Assembly: GCF_000218895.1 (NCBI RefSeq)
Contig: NC_015703.1
Location: 3,609,001 to 3,673,000 of the forward strand
Direction: 5' to 3'
Length of the DNA stretch: 64,000 bases
Source: Runella slithyformis DSM 19594
GTDB taxonomy: Bacteria; Bacteroidota; Bacteroidia; Cytophagales; Spirosomataceae
Position 1 is the first letter of the stretch. Each line of letters starts with the position of its first letter. The notes below the pieces were generated by a model that ran no database searches, was not told where the DNA came from, and worked only from the letters and a program-made list of their open reading frames with translations. Shown here piece after piece: positions 19,808 to 28,311 of this stretch. The position numbers and the translations under genes are program-made.

Positions 19808-20158
19808 ATGACGACTATAAAAGCACTCCTGCTGCAGGATTGTACTTCCTGTATGCATCCAATTGACAAGGTTATTGAAGAATCGGGATATGAGGTGTTA
19901 CGTGTATTTGCTTCTGCACCTGACGAACTTCTCAGAGACATTTTTACACTTCAGCCTGATTTGATCATTTGCGAAGATGCTCATAGTAAACTCATTATGA
20001 ATATAGAGCAGAGAATAAAAAAGAATATTCCCATCGTGTTTGTTGGTGTTGCCGAAACCTGTTTAACGGCAAAGCATATTCCAAATCGTCCTACGGCTTA
20101 CCTGATGTGGCCTTTTACGGCAGAGGTTTTACGGGCAATGATTCAACTCCTTCTGTAA
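19808..20158 (+). CDS. Degenerate receiver-like (pseudo-REC) protein
   Basis: A 116-residue protein from the ATG at 19808 (MTTIKALLLQDC). It follows the alternating strand/helix pattern of a response-regulator receiver but lacks the phosphorylation chemistry. The N-terminal acidic pair is LQDC. The phospho-acceptor strand reads PDLIICEDAHSK, with Glu where Asp is expected. The conserved Lys of the KPF motif is Trp in YLMWPF. It probably acts as a phosphorylation-independent partner in the signalling cluster that follows. An earlier in-frame ATG at 19775 would add 11 residues without family support. The family call rests on these motif positions and is moderately sure. Confidence 0.65.
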   Translation: MTTIKALLLQDCTSCMHPIDKVIEESGYEVLRVFASAPDELLRDIFTLQPDLIICEDAHSKLIMNIEQRIKKNIPIVFVGVAETCLTAKHIPNRPTAYLMWPFTAEVLRAMIQLLL

Positions 20159-20314
20159 GATGAAGTTAGGTAAAAGTCTTCTCTATTTTGCAAAAATCCC
20201 CAAAATTCGAAGGTGTTTGCTAAACAGAGAAGCGAGCAGGGTTAAGTGTTGATATTCCTGAAAATAAGTCGGGTTCGGATATTTTGTGTTTGTTTTCATT
20301 GTTGCGGTCATATG

Positions 20315-20345
20315 TTGGGCTACCCAAATATGTAATATATCTTTA
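20315..20345 (+). promoter_or_regulatory. Candidate promoter for the signalling operon
   Basis: TTG at 20315-20317 and TATCTTTA at 20338-20345, 20 bases apart, are close to the Bacteroidota consensus (last base A instead of G). They lie about 130 bases before the REC-PAS kinase start. The rest of the 318-base spacer (20159-20476) holds nothing recognised. Confidence 0.45.
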
Positions 20346-20476
20346 CAAAAACATTCCAAAGAGTCCCGAAAACGCTTGAGTTTGTTTTTTTGGGTATACC
20401 GGTTCGGATGGTGACTGTTTGAGCAGTCCTATTCTCTTTCCAACGCGTACGTTCTCCATAACCATACCAATTGAAT

Positions 20477-22048
20477 ATGATTCTAATTGTTGATGATAGA
20501 CCGGAAAATATTCTGCCGTTGAAGAAAATCCTTGAGTTGCATCAATTTTCGGTCGATACTGCCGAATCAGGAGAAGAAGCACTGAAAAAAGTTTTAAACA
20601 CCGGCTATTCTGTCATTATTCTGGATGTTCAAATGCCCGGGATGGACGGCTTTGAAGTGGCCAATGCCATAGCCGGATTCAGTAAAGCCCGTGATACTTC
20701 CATTATCTTTCTTTCGGCCGTTAACAAAGAAAAACAATTTATTACCAAAGGCTATACTTCCGGCGGAGTGGATTACCTCACCAAGCCCGTCGATGTGGAT
20801 ATCCTGGTATTGAAGGTAAAAACCCTGCACCGATTGTATGAGCAGCAGCAGGAATTGAGAGTCATTCAGGCATCCCTCAGCAAAGAAGTGGAAGTACGAA
20901 AGCAGGCCCAGGAAGAGTTGGCAGAGCGTATACAGGAGCTTCGTTCGGTGCTGGCTTCGTTGCCGCAAATGGCCTTTACGGTCGGTATTGCCGGTAAAAT
21001 CGAGTATGTCAATGAGCATTGGTACCTCTACTCCCGACACTCCGACGCCTTTCCCGAAACACATCCCGATGATTCTGACTGCCGAGATTGGCAGGAGCAT
21101 TTTCAAAAAGGGATGGAATACACCCGGGAAGTACGTTTACTTGAATTGGCTACCGGTGAGTATAAATACCATTTTTTGCGTATTACCCCCATCCGGCAAC
21201 AGGGTGAAATCATCCGTTGGGTGGGTACCTTTACCGACATACATCAGCAAAAGGTAGCGACGGAGCTGTTGGAACAAAAGGTAGAATTGCGAACCGGAGA
21301 GTTGCTCACCAAGAATGTAGAATTGGAACGCACCAATCACGAACTTCAGCAATTTGCATGGGTAGTATCTCATGATCTGAAAGAGCCGCTTCGTAAAATT
21401 CAGATACTTAATGATATGATCAAGGAAAAGTACCTGAAAGACAATGAGGCCGCTGCTTTGCTCGTTGACCGTTCCATCAATTCCTCGGCGAGGATGTCCA
21501 AACTCATTAATGATCTTTTGGAGTACTCGCAACTGTCGGTGTCAACAGCTTTTCAACCCACCGATCTGAATGAATTGCTTACCGAATTGCTGATGGACTT
21601 TGATGAAGTAATACGCGCCAAAAAAGCGACCGTTATTGTGGAAAAATTGCCTGTTTTGGACATTATACCCAGCCGAATTCGTCAGGTATTCCAGAATCTG
21701 ATCAGTAATGCCCTAAAATTCTCCAAAGAAGACGTACCGCCCTTTATCCGGATCAGTGCCTGCTTTGTCGCCGAAAAATCCATTGATGCAGCGCCGTCAG
21801 CTTTGGGTAAATATTGTCGTATTGAATTGACAGACAACGGCATAGGGTTTGATGAGAAGTTTCTTGATCGCATCTTTATCATTTTTCAGCGGCTCAATGA
21901 GCGAACAAGCTATGAAGGGACCGGGATTGGGCTGGCCATTGCAAAAAAAAATATTGATAAGCACAACGGCCTTATTTCAGCCAAAAGTCGTTTGGACGAG
22001 GGGGCTGCCTTTATCATCGTATTGCCCGTAGTACAACCGGAAGGCTAG
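20477..22048 (+). CDS. REC-PAS-histidine kinase
   Basis: A 523-residue cytoplasmic protein with an N-terminal receiver, a PAS domain and a kinase core. The receiver starts MILIVDDRPENILPLKK, with the phosphorylated Asp in VIILDVQMPGMDGFE and the Lys in DYLTKPVD. A coiled linker follows, then a PAS domain (about 155-260: SVLASLPQMAFTVGIAGKIE). HisKA has FAWVVSHDLKEPLRKIQ, the bacteriophytochrome-like H-box. HATPase has NLISNALKFSKED, LTDNGIGFDEKF and YEGTGIGLAIAKK. No membrane segment is seen, so it takes input by phosphotransfer to its receiver and through PAS. The ATG at 20477 is chosen over an in-frame TTG six bases upstream. It heads a run of signalling genes on the same strand. Confidence 0.92.
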   Translation: MILIVDDRPENILPLKKILELHQFSVDTAESGEEALKKVLNTGYSVIILDVQMPGMDGFEVANAIAGFSKARDTSIIFLSAVNKEKQFITKGYTSGGVDYLTKPVDVDILVLKVKTLHRLYEQQQELRVIQASLSKEVEVRKQAQEELAERIQELRSVLASLPQMAFTVGIAGKIEYVNEHWYLYSRHSDAFPETHPDDSDCRDWQEHFQKGMEYTREVRLLELATGEYKYHFLRITPIRQQGEIIRWVGTFTDIHQQKVATELLEQKVELRTGELLTKNVELERTNHELQQFAWVVSHDLKEPLRKIQILNDMIKEKYLKDNEAAALLVDRSINSSARMSKLINDLLEYSQLSVSTAFQPTDLNELLTELLMDFDEVIRAKKATVIVEKLPVLDIIPSRIRQVFQNLISNALKFSKEDVPPFIRISACFVAEKSIDAAPSALGKYCRIELTDNGIGFDEKFLDRIFIIFQRLNERTSYEGTGIGLAIAKKNIDKHNGLISAKSRLDEGAAFIIVLPVVQPEG

Positions 22049-22113
22049 AGTCCGGGAATTTGCATTTTCTGTTCATATCATACCATTTCTGATAAAAAAA
22101 TAAACGATTCGTT

Positions 22114-25100
22114 ATGCCACTCCGTGCTGCTTCGGATTCTGTCATCCGCCAATTACAGATCGTTTTTTCGATTTCTGTATGTTTGCTCATGGTCAGTCTT
22201 TTTGCTTCTTTCTACAGTACCCAAAAATTGATCAGGAATTCTGAATTGGTCAATCACACCAATGAAGTATTGATCGAGGCAGAAAACATCATCTCCTTCA
22301 TGAAAGATGCCGAGACCGGACAACGGGGTTTTTTAATCACCGAAGACCCTTCTTTTCTGGAACCATACAACGGTGCCTATGAAAAAATCGCCGCTGCCTA
22401 TGACCGGATATCCGCTTTGACCTTGGATAATCCGGTACAGCAAAAGTACCTCAACGAAGTAAAAAAGCTGTATCAGGCTAAGTTTGATCAGATGCAGCGG
22501 GTGATTGACCTCGCCCCAAAAAACAGGGTGACCAATAATGATACGCTCCTCAGGCACCGGGAAATGTTGAAAGGAAAAAAGATCATGGATAATCTGAGAA
22601 TGATTGTAAACCGTATCAAACAGGAAGAAAATGCGATGCTTGAGCGTTGGGTTGAGCAGCAAAGACGCTACATAGAATACACCCCGGTACTGCTGGTGAT
22701 CGCGGCCATAATTTCGATTCTGATTACTGCGTTTGCGTATCTGCGCATTAAAAAAGACTTGGATGACCGAATTGCCCGGCAGGAATCGGCCGATGCAAAA
22801 TACATCGAGACGTCGAAGCGCATCACCGATATGGAAAAATACACGCAGCGGGTAGCCGAAGGAGACTATTCGGCCCGCACAACAGACCTTAGGGATGATG
22901 AGCTCGGACGCATTTCGAAAGCCCTCAATACCATGACCGGGGCGCTGGAAACAACCTTTAAAGACTTGCAAAGCAAAACATGGCTGCAGGAAGGAACGGT
23001 CAATGTAGGAAATGCCATTCGGGGTAAACGAGATATGAACGTACTGGCTGATAAGCTCATTACGACCGTTGCCAATTACATAAACGCTCCATTGGGAACG
23101 CTGTATATCTTGGAAAAAGATGCACATTTTACCCTGGCGGGCAATTTTTCGGCCTTCAACGCACCGGATGTCGTTCGGGCGGGAGAGGGATTGGTCGGGC
23201 AGGTAATCAATGGCAAAAAGACGCTCATTGTGCGAGATTTGCCTTCAAACTATCTCATTATCAGTTCTTCGTTAGGGTCGATTCTGCCGTCAACTGTCAT
23301 CATTATGCCTTTGCTGTTTGGTAATGAATGTGTAGGAGTGATGGAAATCGGGCTGCTGCGAGACGTGACAGCTCTTGAAATTGCGTTTTTGGAAACCAAT
23401 GCCGAAGCCATCGGAATCGGTATTAACTCTGCCCTGGATTACCTGAAGTTGCAGAATTTTTTGGAGGAAACACAGGCTCAGTCCGAAGAGCTGCAAGCCC
23501 AGCACAATGAGTTGGAAAATGTAAATGCCGAGTTGGAAGCTCAGTCGCAGAAACTTCAGGCCTCGGAAGAAGAACTTCGGGTCCAGCAGGAAGAATTGCA
23601 GCAGATCAATGCGGAATTGCAGGAACGCAGCCTGCTGTTGGAACAACGAAACGAAGATATCCGGAAAAAAGCCAATGAGTTGGAATTGAGTACCCGCTAT
23701 AAATCGGAGTTTTTGGCCAATATGTCGCACGAACTTCGTACACCGCTTAATTCGATTTTGTTGCTGAGCCGTTTATTAACTGAAAATACCGAAAAGAACC
23801 TCACCGCCGCCGACCAGGTCGAATACGCTAAAGTGATCCAATCATCGGGCAACGGGCTGCTGGGGCTCATTGATGAAATTCTGGACCTTTCCAAAATCGA
23901 AGCGGGCCAAATGACGTTGGAATACCTCAACGTTCCCATTCACGAGATCGTAGAAGAACAGCAGGCGTTGTTTAGGCCGCTGGCCAAAGAAAAAAAGCTC
24001 GACTTTAAGGTCGATGTGGCGTTGAACGTACCTTCGATGCTGGAAACCGATAAGATGAGGCTGGGGCAAATTCTGAAGAACCTGATCTCAAACGCCCTCA
24101 AATTTACGGACAAAGGCTCGGTTACGCTGAAGATCAAGCCGCATACTGCCAGGCTCAACACCCTGTGTTTTGTGGTCAGGGATACGGGTATTGGTATTCC
24201 TCCCGAAAAACAAAAACTCATTTTTGAGGCGTTCCAACAGGCCGACGGCTCCACCAAACGAAAATACGGCGGGACCGGGCTGGGCCTGTCGATCAGTCGC
24301 GAGTTGGCAAAACTGTTGGGAGGAGAAATAACCCTTTCCAGCCAAGTAAATCAGGGAAGTGAGTTTACCCTCTGTCTTCCGATTCATACCCTGCCTTCAG
24401 TGGCTATACCGGACTATCCCAAAGAACCGGCCGAAACGGTGAATACTTACGGAGAAAAAGCGGTCAGGCCCGATACTAAATTTATCAGCACGTCCATTCC
24501 CGAAGCCATTCCCGACGACCGTACTGCGATCACCGCCACAGACAAAGTGATTCTGATCGTGGAAGATGACACTAATTTTGCCAAATCGCTGCTGACTTAT
24601 GCCCGTCGGCGGGGATACAAAGGCATAGTGGCTGTGAGAGGTGATGAAGGTCTGGAACTGGCCGAAAAATATACTCCTCTGGGTATACTGCTTGATATAG
24701 AGTTGCCCATCATGAGTGGCTTGGAGGTGATTAATGCTCTGAAAGCCAATCCCGCCACCCGTCCTATTCCGGTGCACATCATGTCGTCGCATAAAATGAG
24801 AAATGAGAGCCTGTTGAAAGGGGCCGTGGATTTTATGGACAAGCCCATTGCCTTTGAACAAATGCAGGAGGTGTTTGAAAAAATCGAATACGTGCTCAGC
24901 GGTAAGTCTCAAAAAGTGCTCATCATTGAAGATAACCCCCGACACGCCAAAGCGTTGGCGTATTATCTGGAAACCTTTAACATCGGTTCCGAACTCAAAA
25001 GCACCATTTCGGAAGGTGTTGACGCCCTCAAGCGGAAGGAGGTAAACTGCGTGATCCTGGACATGGGCATTCCTGATGCAAAAGCCTATGAGATGCTCGA

Positions 25101-25722
25101 AGAGGCCAAAAAGAACCCCGATCTGGAAAACTTCCCCATCATCATTTTTACGGGTAAGAGCCTGTCGATGACCGAAGAGCTGAAGATCAAAAAATACGCA
25201 GATTCCATCATTGTCAAAACCGCGCACTCGTACCAACGCATGCTCGACGAAGTCTCGCTTTTTCTTCATTTGGTAGAAGAAAACAAATCAGTGATTCAGA
25301 AAAAGGAAGAGTCGGCAAAATCAGGAGTATTGGGTGAAATTTTAAATGGGAAAACAGTTCTCATTGCCGATGATGATGTGCGAAATATCTTTTCATTGAC
25401 CAAAGCCCTCGAAAACTACAAAATGAATGTAGTAACGGCCCTCGACGGAGAAGAAGCCCTGCAAAAATTGCACCAAGACCCAAGCATTGATGTGGTGTTG
25501 CTGGATATGATGATGCCGCAGATGGATGGCTACGAAACCGCAAAAAAAATACGGGAGAATTATCATTGGCGAAACCTGCCTGTCATTGCCGTAACCGCCA
25601 AAGCTATGACCGGCGACCGCGATAAATGCATTCAGGCGGGTGCGTCGGATTATATCACCAAACCCGTTGACATCGACCAATTGATATCACTCCTGAGGGT
25701 GTGGCTGTATGAAAGAGCTTAG
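22114..25722 (+). CDS. CHASE3-HAMP-GAF hybrid histidine kinase with three receivers
   Basis: A 1202-residue membrane hybrid kinase. The first helix (about 16-38) and the second (about 190-210) flank a periplasmic CHASE3 domain with the marker MKDAETGQRGFLITED. HAMP (about 215-290), GAF (about 300-440) and a long coiled coil of EEL/QAQ repeats (about 450-530) follow. HisKA has FLANMSHELRTPLNSIL. HATPase has NLISNALKFTDKG, VRDTGIGIPPEKQ and YGGTGLGLSISRE. Three receivers follow: VILIVEDD..LLDIELP, VLIIEDN..ILDMGIP and VLIADDD..LLDMMMP. The first and third keep a KP motif (FMDKPI, YITKPV); the second has IVKTAH instead, so it may be less active. There is no HPt domain, so a separate phosphotransfer protein or direct transfer to the next receiver gene is implied. 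Confidence 0.94.
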   Translation: MPLRAASDSVIRQLQIVFSISVCLLMVSLFASFYSTQKLIRNSELVNHTNEVLIEAENIISFMKDAETGQRGFLITEDPSFLEPYNGAYEKIAAAYDRISALTLDNPVQQKYLNEVKKLYQAKFDQMQRVIDLAPKNRVTNNDTLLRHREMLKGKKIMDNLRMIVNRIKQEENAMLERWVEQQRRYIEYTPVLLVIAAIISILITAFAYLRIKKDLDDRIARQESADAKYIETSKRITDMEKYTQRVAEGDYSARTTDLRDDELGRISKALNTMTGALETTFKDLQSKTWLQEGTVNVGNAIRGKRDMNVLADKLITTVANYINAPLGTLYILEKDAHFTLAGNFSAFNAPDVVRAGEGLVGQVINGKKTLIVRDLPSNYLIISSSLGSILPSTVIIMPLLFGNECVGVMEIGLLRDVTALEIAFLETNAEAIGIGINSALDYLKLQNFLEETQAQSEELQAQHNELENVNAELEAQSQKLQASEEELRVQQEELQQINAELQERSLLLEQRNEDIRKKANELELSTRYKSEFLANMSHELRTPLNSILLLSRLLTENTEKNLTAADQVEYAKVIQSSGNGLLGLIDEILDLSKIEAGQMTLEYLNVPIHEIVEEQQALFRPLAKEKKLDFKVDVALNVPSMLETDKMRLGQILKNLISNALKFTDKGSVTLKIKPHTARLNTLCFVVRDTGIGIPPEKQKLIFEAFQQADGSTKRKYGGTGLGLSISRELAKLLGGEITLSSQVNQGSEFTLCLPIHTLPSVAIPDYPKEPAETVNTYGEKAVRPDTKFISTSIPEAIPDDRTAITATDKVILIVEDDTNFAKSLLTYARRRGYKGIVAVRGDEGLELAEKYTPLGILLDIELPIMSGLEVINALKANPATRPIPVHIMSSHKMRNESLLKGAVDFMDKPIAFEQMQEVFEKIEYVLSGKSQKVLIIEDNPRHAKALAYYLETFNIGSELKSTISEGVDALKRKEVNCVILDMGIPDAKAYEMLEEAKKNPDLENFPIIIFTGKSLSMTEELKIKKYADSIIVKTAHSYQRMLDEVSLFLHLVEENKSVIQKKEESAKSGVLGEILNGKTVLIADDDVRNIFSLTKALENYKMNVVTALDGEEALQKLHQDPSIDVVLLDMMMPQMDGYETAKKIRENYHWRNLPVIAVTAKAMTGDRDKCIQAGASDYITKPVDIDQLISLLRVWLYERA

Positions 25723-25803
25723 GGAATGTAGAGAATGACGAATATTGGAGTGACGGAACACGGAACAAACGGATACATAGAGAACAAAAAACAAATTAAA
25801 AAG

Positions 25804-26169
25804 ATGCGTAAAAAACGGGTGTTGATCATTGATGATGATGCAAGGAACATCTTTGCTCTGAGTGCTACCCTGCGGGCCGGGGCGTATGAATGTCTCACTT
25901 GCCCGAGTGCGCAGGAGGCCTTAAAGATTTTGGAGGGTGATGAAGAAATAGATGCAGTTCTTATTGACATGATGATGCCTGACATGGACGGGTACGAGGC
26001 CATTCCGCACATTAAAAAGATAGATAAGAGAAAAAACACGCCTATTTTTTCGGTAACGGCGCAGGCTATGGTGGGCGACCGGGAAAAGTGCCTTCAGGCA
26101 GGAGCGACGGACTATGTTTCCAAGCCGATTGATGTGGATAAATTATTATGGTTGCTGTCAAGGGTATAA
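25804..26169 (+). CDS. Single-domain response regulator
   Basis: A free receiver of about 121 residues. From the ATG at 25804 it reads MRKKRVLIIDDDARNIFALS, with the phospho-acceptor Asp in VLIDMMMPDMDGYE, the Thr in FSVTAQAM and the Lys in DYVSKPIDVD. A start 69 bases upstream would add a tail with no family resemblance. It closely resembles the third receiver of the preceding hybrid kinase, which suggests duplication and a role as that kinase's output or phosphate sink. It has no DNA-binding or enzyme domain. Its stop overlaps the start of the CheR gene by one base (TAATG), so the two are translationally linked. Confidence 0.9.
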   Translation: MRKKRVLIIDDDARNIFALSATLRAGAYECLTCPSAQEALKILEGDEEIDAVLIDMMMPDMDGYEAIPHIKKIDKRKNTPIFSVTAQAMVGDREKCLQAGATDYVSKPIDVDKLLWLLSRV

Positions 26170-26993
26170 TGGAAGAAGGTATGTCCAACGAAGAGAAAGA
26201 GGTCGATCAGGTGCTGAATGATTTATTTGAGTTGTATGGATACGACTTCACCAATTATTCAAAAGCATCCCTAAAGAGGCGAATCGCCCGTTTGTGTTCG
26301 CTTGATAGATTTACGAGTTATGTAGAACTCAGGTACCGCATTCGTACCGATGCCGGCTACCTTAAGCGTTTTGTGGAAGAGATTACGGTCAATGTCACGG
26401 AGATGTTTCGCGACCCGCTTTTTTATCGTAGCCTTCGAGAGGAGGTCGTTCGAGGTTTGGCCGCTAAGCCGTTTATCCGAATCTGGCATGCCGGGTGCTC
26501 AACGGGGGAGGAGGTTTATTCAATGGCTATCTTGCTGCGGGAGGCCAATCTTCTCCAAAAATCATTGCTGTATGCTACTGACCTAAACCCAAGTGTACTT
26601 GAAAAAGCCCGCAAAGGCGTATTTCCGTTGACCCAAATGAAGCAGTATTCTGAAAATTACATTGCATCGGGAGGAACCGAGGACTTTTCGAAGTATTATA
26701 CGGCCAATTACGGTCAGGCGAAGTTTGATGCTTCTTTGGCCGAAAAAATGATTTTCTCGATGCATAATTTGGTGTCTGATCGCTCTTTCAATGAATTTGA
26801 TTTGATACTTTGTCGTAATGTGCTCATTTACTTCGACAAAGACTTACAGGAACGCGTGCTGAAACTGTTTGATGACAGCTTGGGCCCGTTGGGGTACCTG
26901 GCGCTGGGAACCAAAGAAACATTGAAGTTTTCGATCATTCAATCACGATTTAAACAAACGAATAAAGAAAAAATATGGCAGAAGTTAAGATGA
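26169..26993 (+). CDS. CheR-type protein-glutamate methyltransferase
   Basis: An S-adenosylmethionine-dependent methyltransferase of the CheR family, about 274 residues. The N-terminal helical domain has YDFTNYSKASLKRRIARL. The SAM domain begins with TEMFRDPLFYRSL and contains the SAM-binding motif WHAGCSTGEEVYSMAILL. DLNPSVLEKARKGVFP and FDLILCRNVLIYFDKDLQ follow. The set is complete. CheR normally methylates glutamates on chemoreceptors, but no receptor, CheA or CheW is present here, so its target is probably a helical segment of a neighbouring kinase. The start at 26169 overlaps the receiver stop; an ATG at 26148 inside the receiver gene is less likely. The 3' end overlaps the CheB gene by 19 bases. 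Confidence 0.92.
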   Translation: MEEGMSNEEKEVDQVLNDLFELYGYDFTNYSKASLKRRIARLCSLDRFTSYVELRYRIRTDAGYLKRFVEEITVNVTEMFRDPLFYRSLREEVVRGLAAKPFIRIWHAGCSTGEEVYSMAILLREANLLQKSLLYATDLNPSVLEKARKGVFPLTQMKQYSENYIASGGTEDFSKYYTANYGQAKFDASLAEKMIFSMHNLVSDRSFNEFDLILCRNVLIYFDKDLQERVLKLFDDSLGPLGYLALGTKETLKFSIIQSRFKQTNKEKIWQKLR

Positions 26994-27562
26994 ACGTCCC
27001 CTGTGAGCTCATTGTCATTGGAGGCTCATCGGGAAGTATTGAAGTGCTGCTCAAATTATTGCCGAGCCTGAAAGCCCCGCTGTCGTTGGCGCTCATTTTA
27101 GTGCTGCATCGTAAAAACTCCGTAGAGTCGACCATGGTCGAACTTTTTTCGGGAAGAACGAACATCCCCGTGAAAGAAGTAGAAGATAAAGACCCCGTCG
27201 AGCCCGGCATCATCTACATTGCTCCGGCAGATTATCACCTGCTGATTGAACAGGATCGCGCGTTTTCGTTGGACAGTTCCGAAAAAATAAATTTCAGCCG
27301 CCCGTCACTGGATGTTACCTTTGAGTCGGCGGCCGAAGTATATGGTCCATCGTTGGTCGGTGTGATATTGTCGGGAGCCAATGCCGACGGGACCCTCGGA
27401 CTGAAGGCGGTCAAGCGGGCAGGGGGGCTTATCATCGCGCAAAAGCCCGAAACGGCCCAAGTTGCTTATATGCCCGAACAGGCGATTTTGCACAACACCA
27501 TAGATTTTATTTTTGACATTAGCGAATTGGCAACGTTTATCAATTCATCCCTAAATCGATAG
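26975..27562 (+). CDS. CheB-type methylesterase (catalytic domain only)
   Basis: A 195-residue stand-alone CheB catalytic domain with no receiver attached. The catalytic Ser is in VIGGSSGSIEVL, the His is in LVLHRKNSVES and the Asp is in LSGANADGTLG. The family segment GIIYIAPADYHLL is also present. It would hydrolyse the methyl esters or amides put on by CheR and so oppose the preceding gene. The lack of a receiver means its activity is not gated by phosphorylation within the same chain; a neighbouring single-domain receiver could do that. The ATG at 26975 overlaps the cheR-like 3' end, which implies coupled translation. The following receiver gene starts six bases after its stop. Confidence 0.93.
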   Translation: MAEVKMNVPCELIVIGGSSGSIEVLLKLLPSLKAPLSLALILVLHRKNSVESTMVELFSGRTNIPVKEVEDKDPVEPGIIYIAPADYHLLIEQDRAFSLDSSEKINFSRPSLDVTFESAAEVYGPSLVGVILSGANADGTLGLKAVKRAGGLIIAQKPETAQVAYMPEQAILHNTIDFIFDISELATFINSSLNR

Positions 27563-27568
27563 CGTAGT

Positions 27569-27961
27569 ATGGAACAACCGGTGACCTTTTTTTTGATTGA
27601 TGATGACATTGACGATCAGGAAATCTTTTTAATCGCATTGGAAGGCATATCCGAAACCATAAAATGTAAATACGCCAACGACGGCATCAAAGCGCTTGAA
27701 AAATTAAACCGGGATACCTCGTTTATTCCGGACTACATTTTTTTGGATATGAATATGCCCCGCATGAACGGTAGGGAATGCTTGGTCGAAATACGAAAAA
27801 TAGAGCGTCTCAGGCAAGTACCTACGTTTATCTATTCTACCTCGGTCGATCCGGGCATGGTAGAAGACGTGAAGCAATTGGGGGCCACCGATGTCATTAT
27901 CAAACCGACCAGTATCAAAGCACTCACCGATATTATAAAAAATTTGCTGGTAAAGAATTAA
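27569..27961 (+). CDS. Single-domain response regulator (Rcp1-like)
   Basis: A free receiver of 130 residues with FFLIDDDIDDQEIFLIAL at the start. This double-acidic, aromatic-rich form is seen in the Rcp1-like receivers that serve bacteriophytochrome-type kinases. The phospho-acceptor Asp is in YIFLDMNMPRMNGRE, the Ser/Thr is in FIYSTSVDP and the Lys is in DVIIKPTSIKAL. There is no output domain. It closes the signalling operon six bases after the CheB gene and may receive phosphate from the REC-PAS kinase at its head, whose H-box is of the phytochrome type. That pairing is inference. Confidence 0.9.
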   Translation: MEQPVTFFLIDDDIDDQEIFLIALEGISETIKCKYANDGIKALEKLNRDTSFIPDYIFLDMNMPRMNGRECLVEIRKIERLRQVPTFIYSTSVDPGMVEDVKQLGATDVIIKPTSIKALTDIIKNLLVKN

Positions 27962-28311
27962 CCTTCATTTTAGTGATTTTCAAAACTTGAGGGGTGGTTG
28001 CTCGCCACTTCGTTTTGTTATTCAGAAAGGAGAAAAGTCGTAAGGGTAAAGTAGATATACTTCCAAAAAGGCTTGAAATAGTGTAACTCAGAGCCCCTGA
28101 GGCAAGAATCATCTTTCAATATTGTTTCCATGTTATCAAACGCTGAAATTCTTTTCGTTGGCCCGATCGGCACGATGTGTATCGTTTGTCATCAAACGCA
28201 CCAACCTAATGATAATCCGTTGAATAAGGCGTGCTTTCGGTTTCTCAAAACAAAAAAAGACGTCTATAAAACTGAAATATAACAGATTAACAAATAACTG
28301 CTAACGAGAAT
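27962..28311. other. Intergenic region, nothing recognised
   Basis: These 350 bases between the signalling operon and the FG-GAP gene show no open frame with coding character, no strong hairpin and no consensus promoter. Confidence 0.4.

Noticed and set aside
22114-27961. A canonical chemotaxis operon.
   Set aside because: CheR and CheB are present, but there is no chemoreceptor, CheA, CheW or flagellar or gliding switch gene.
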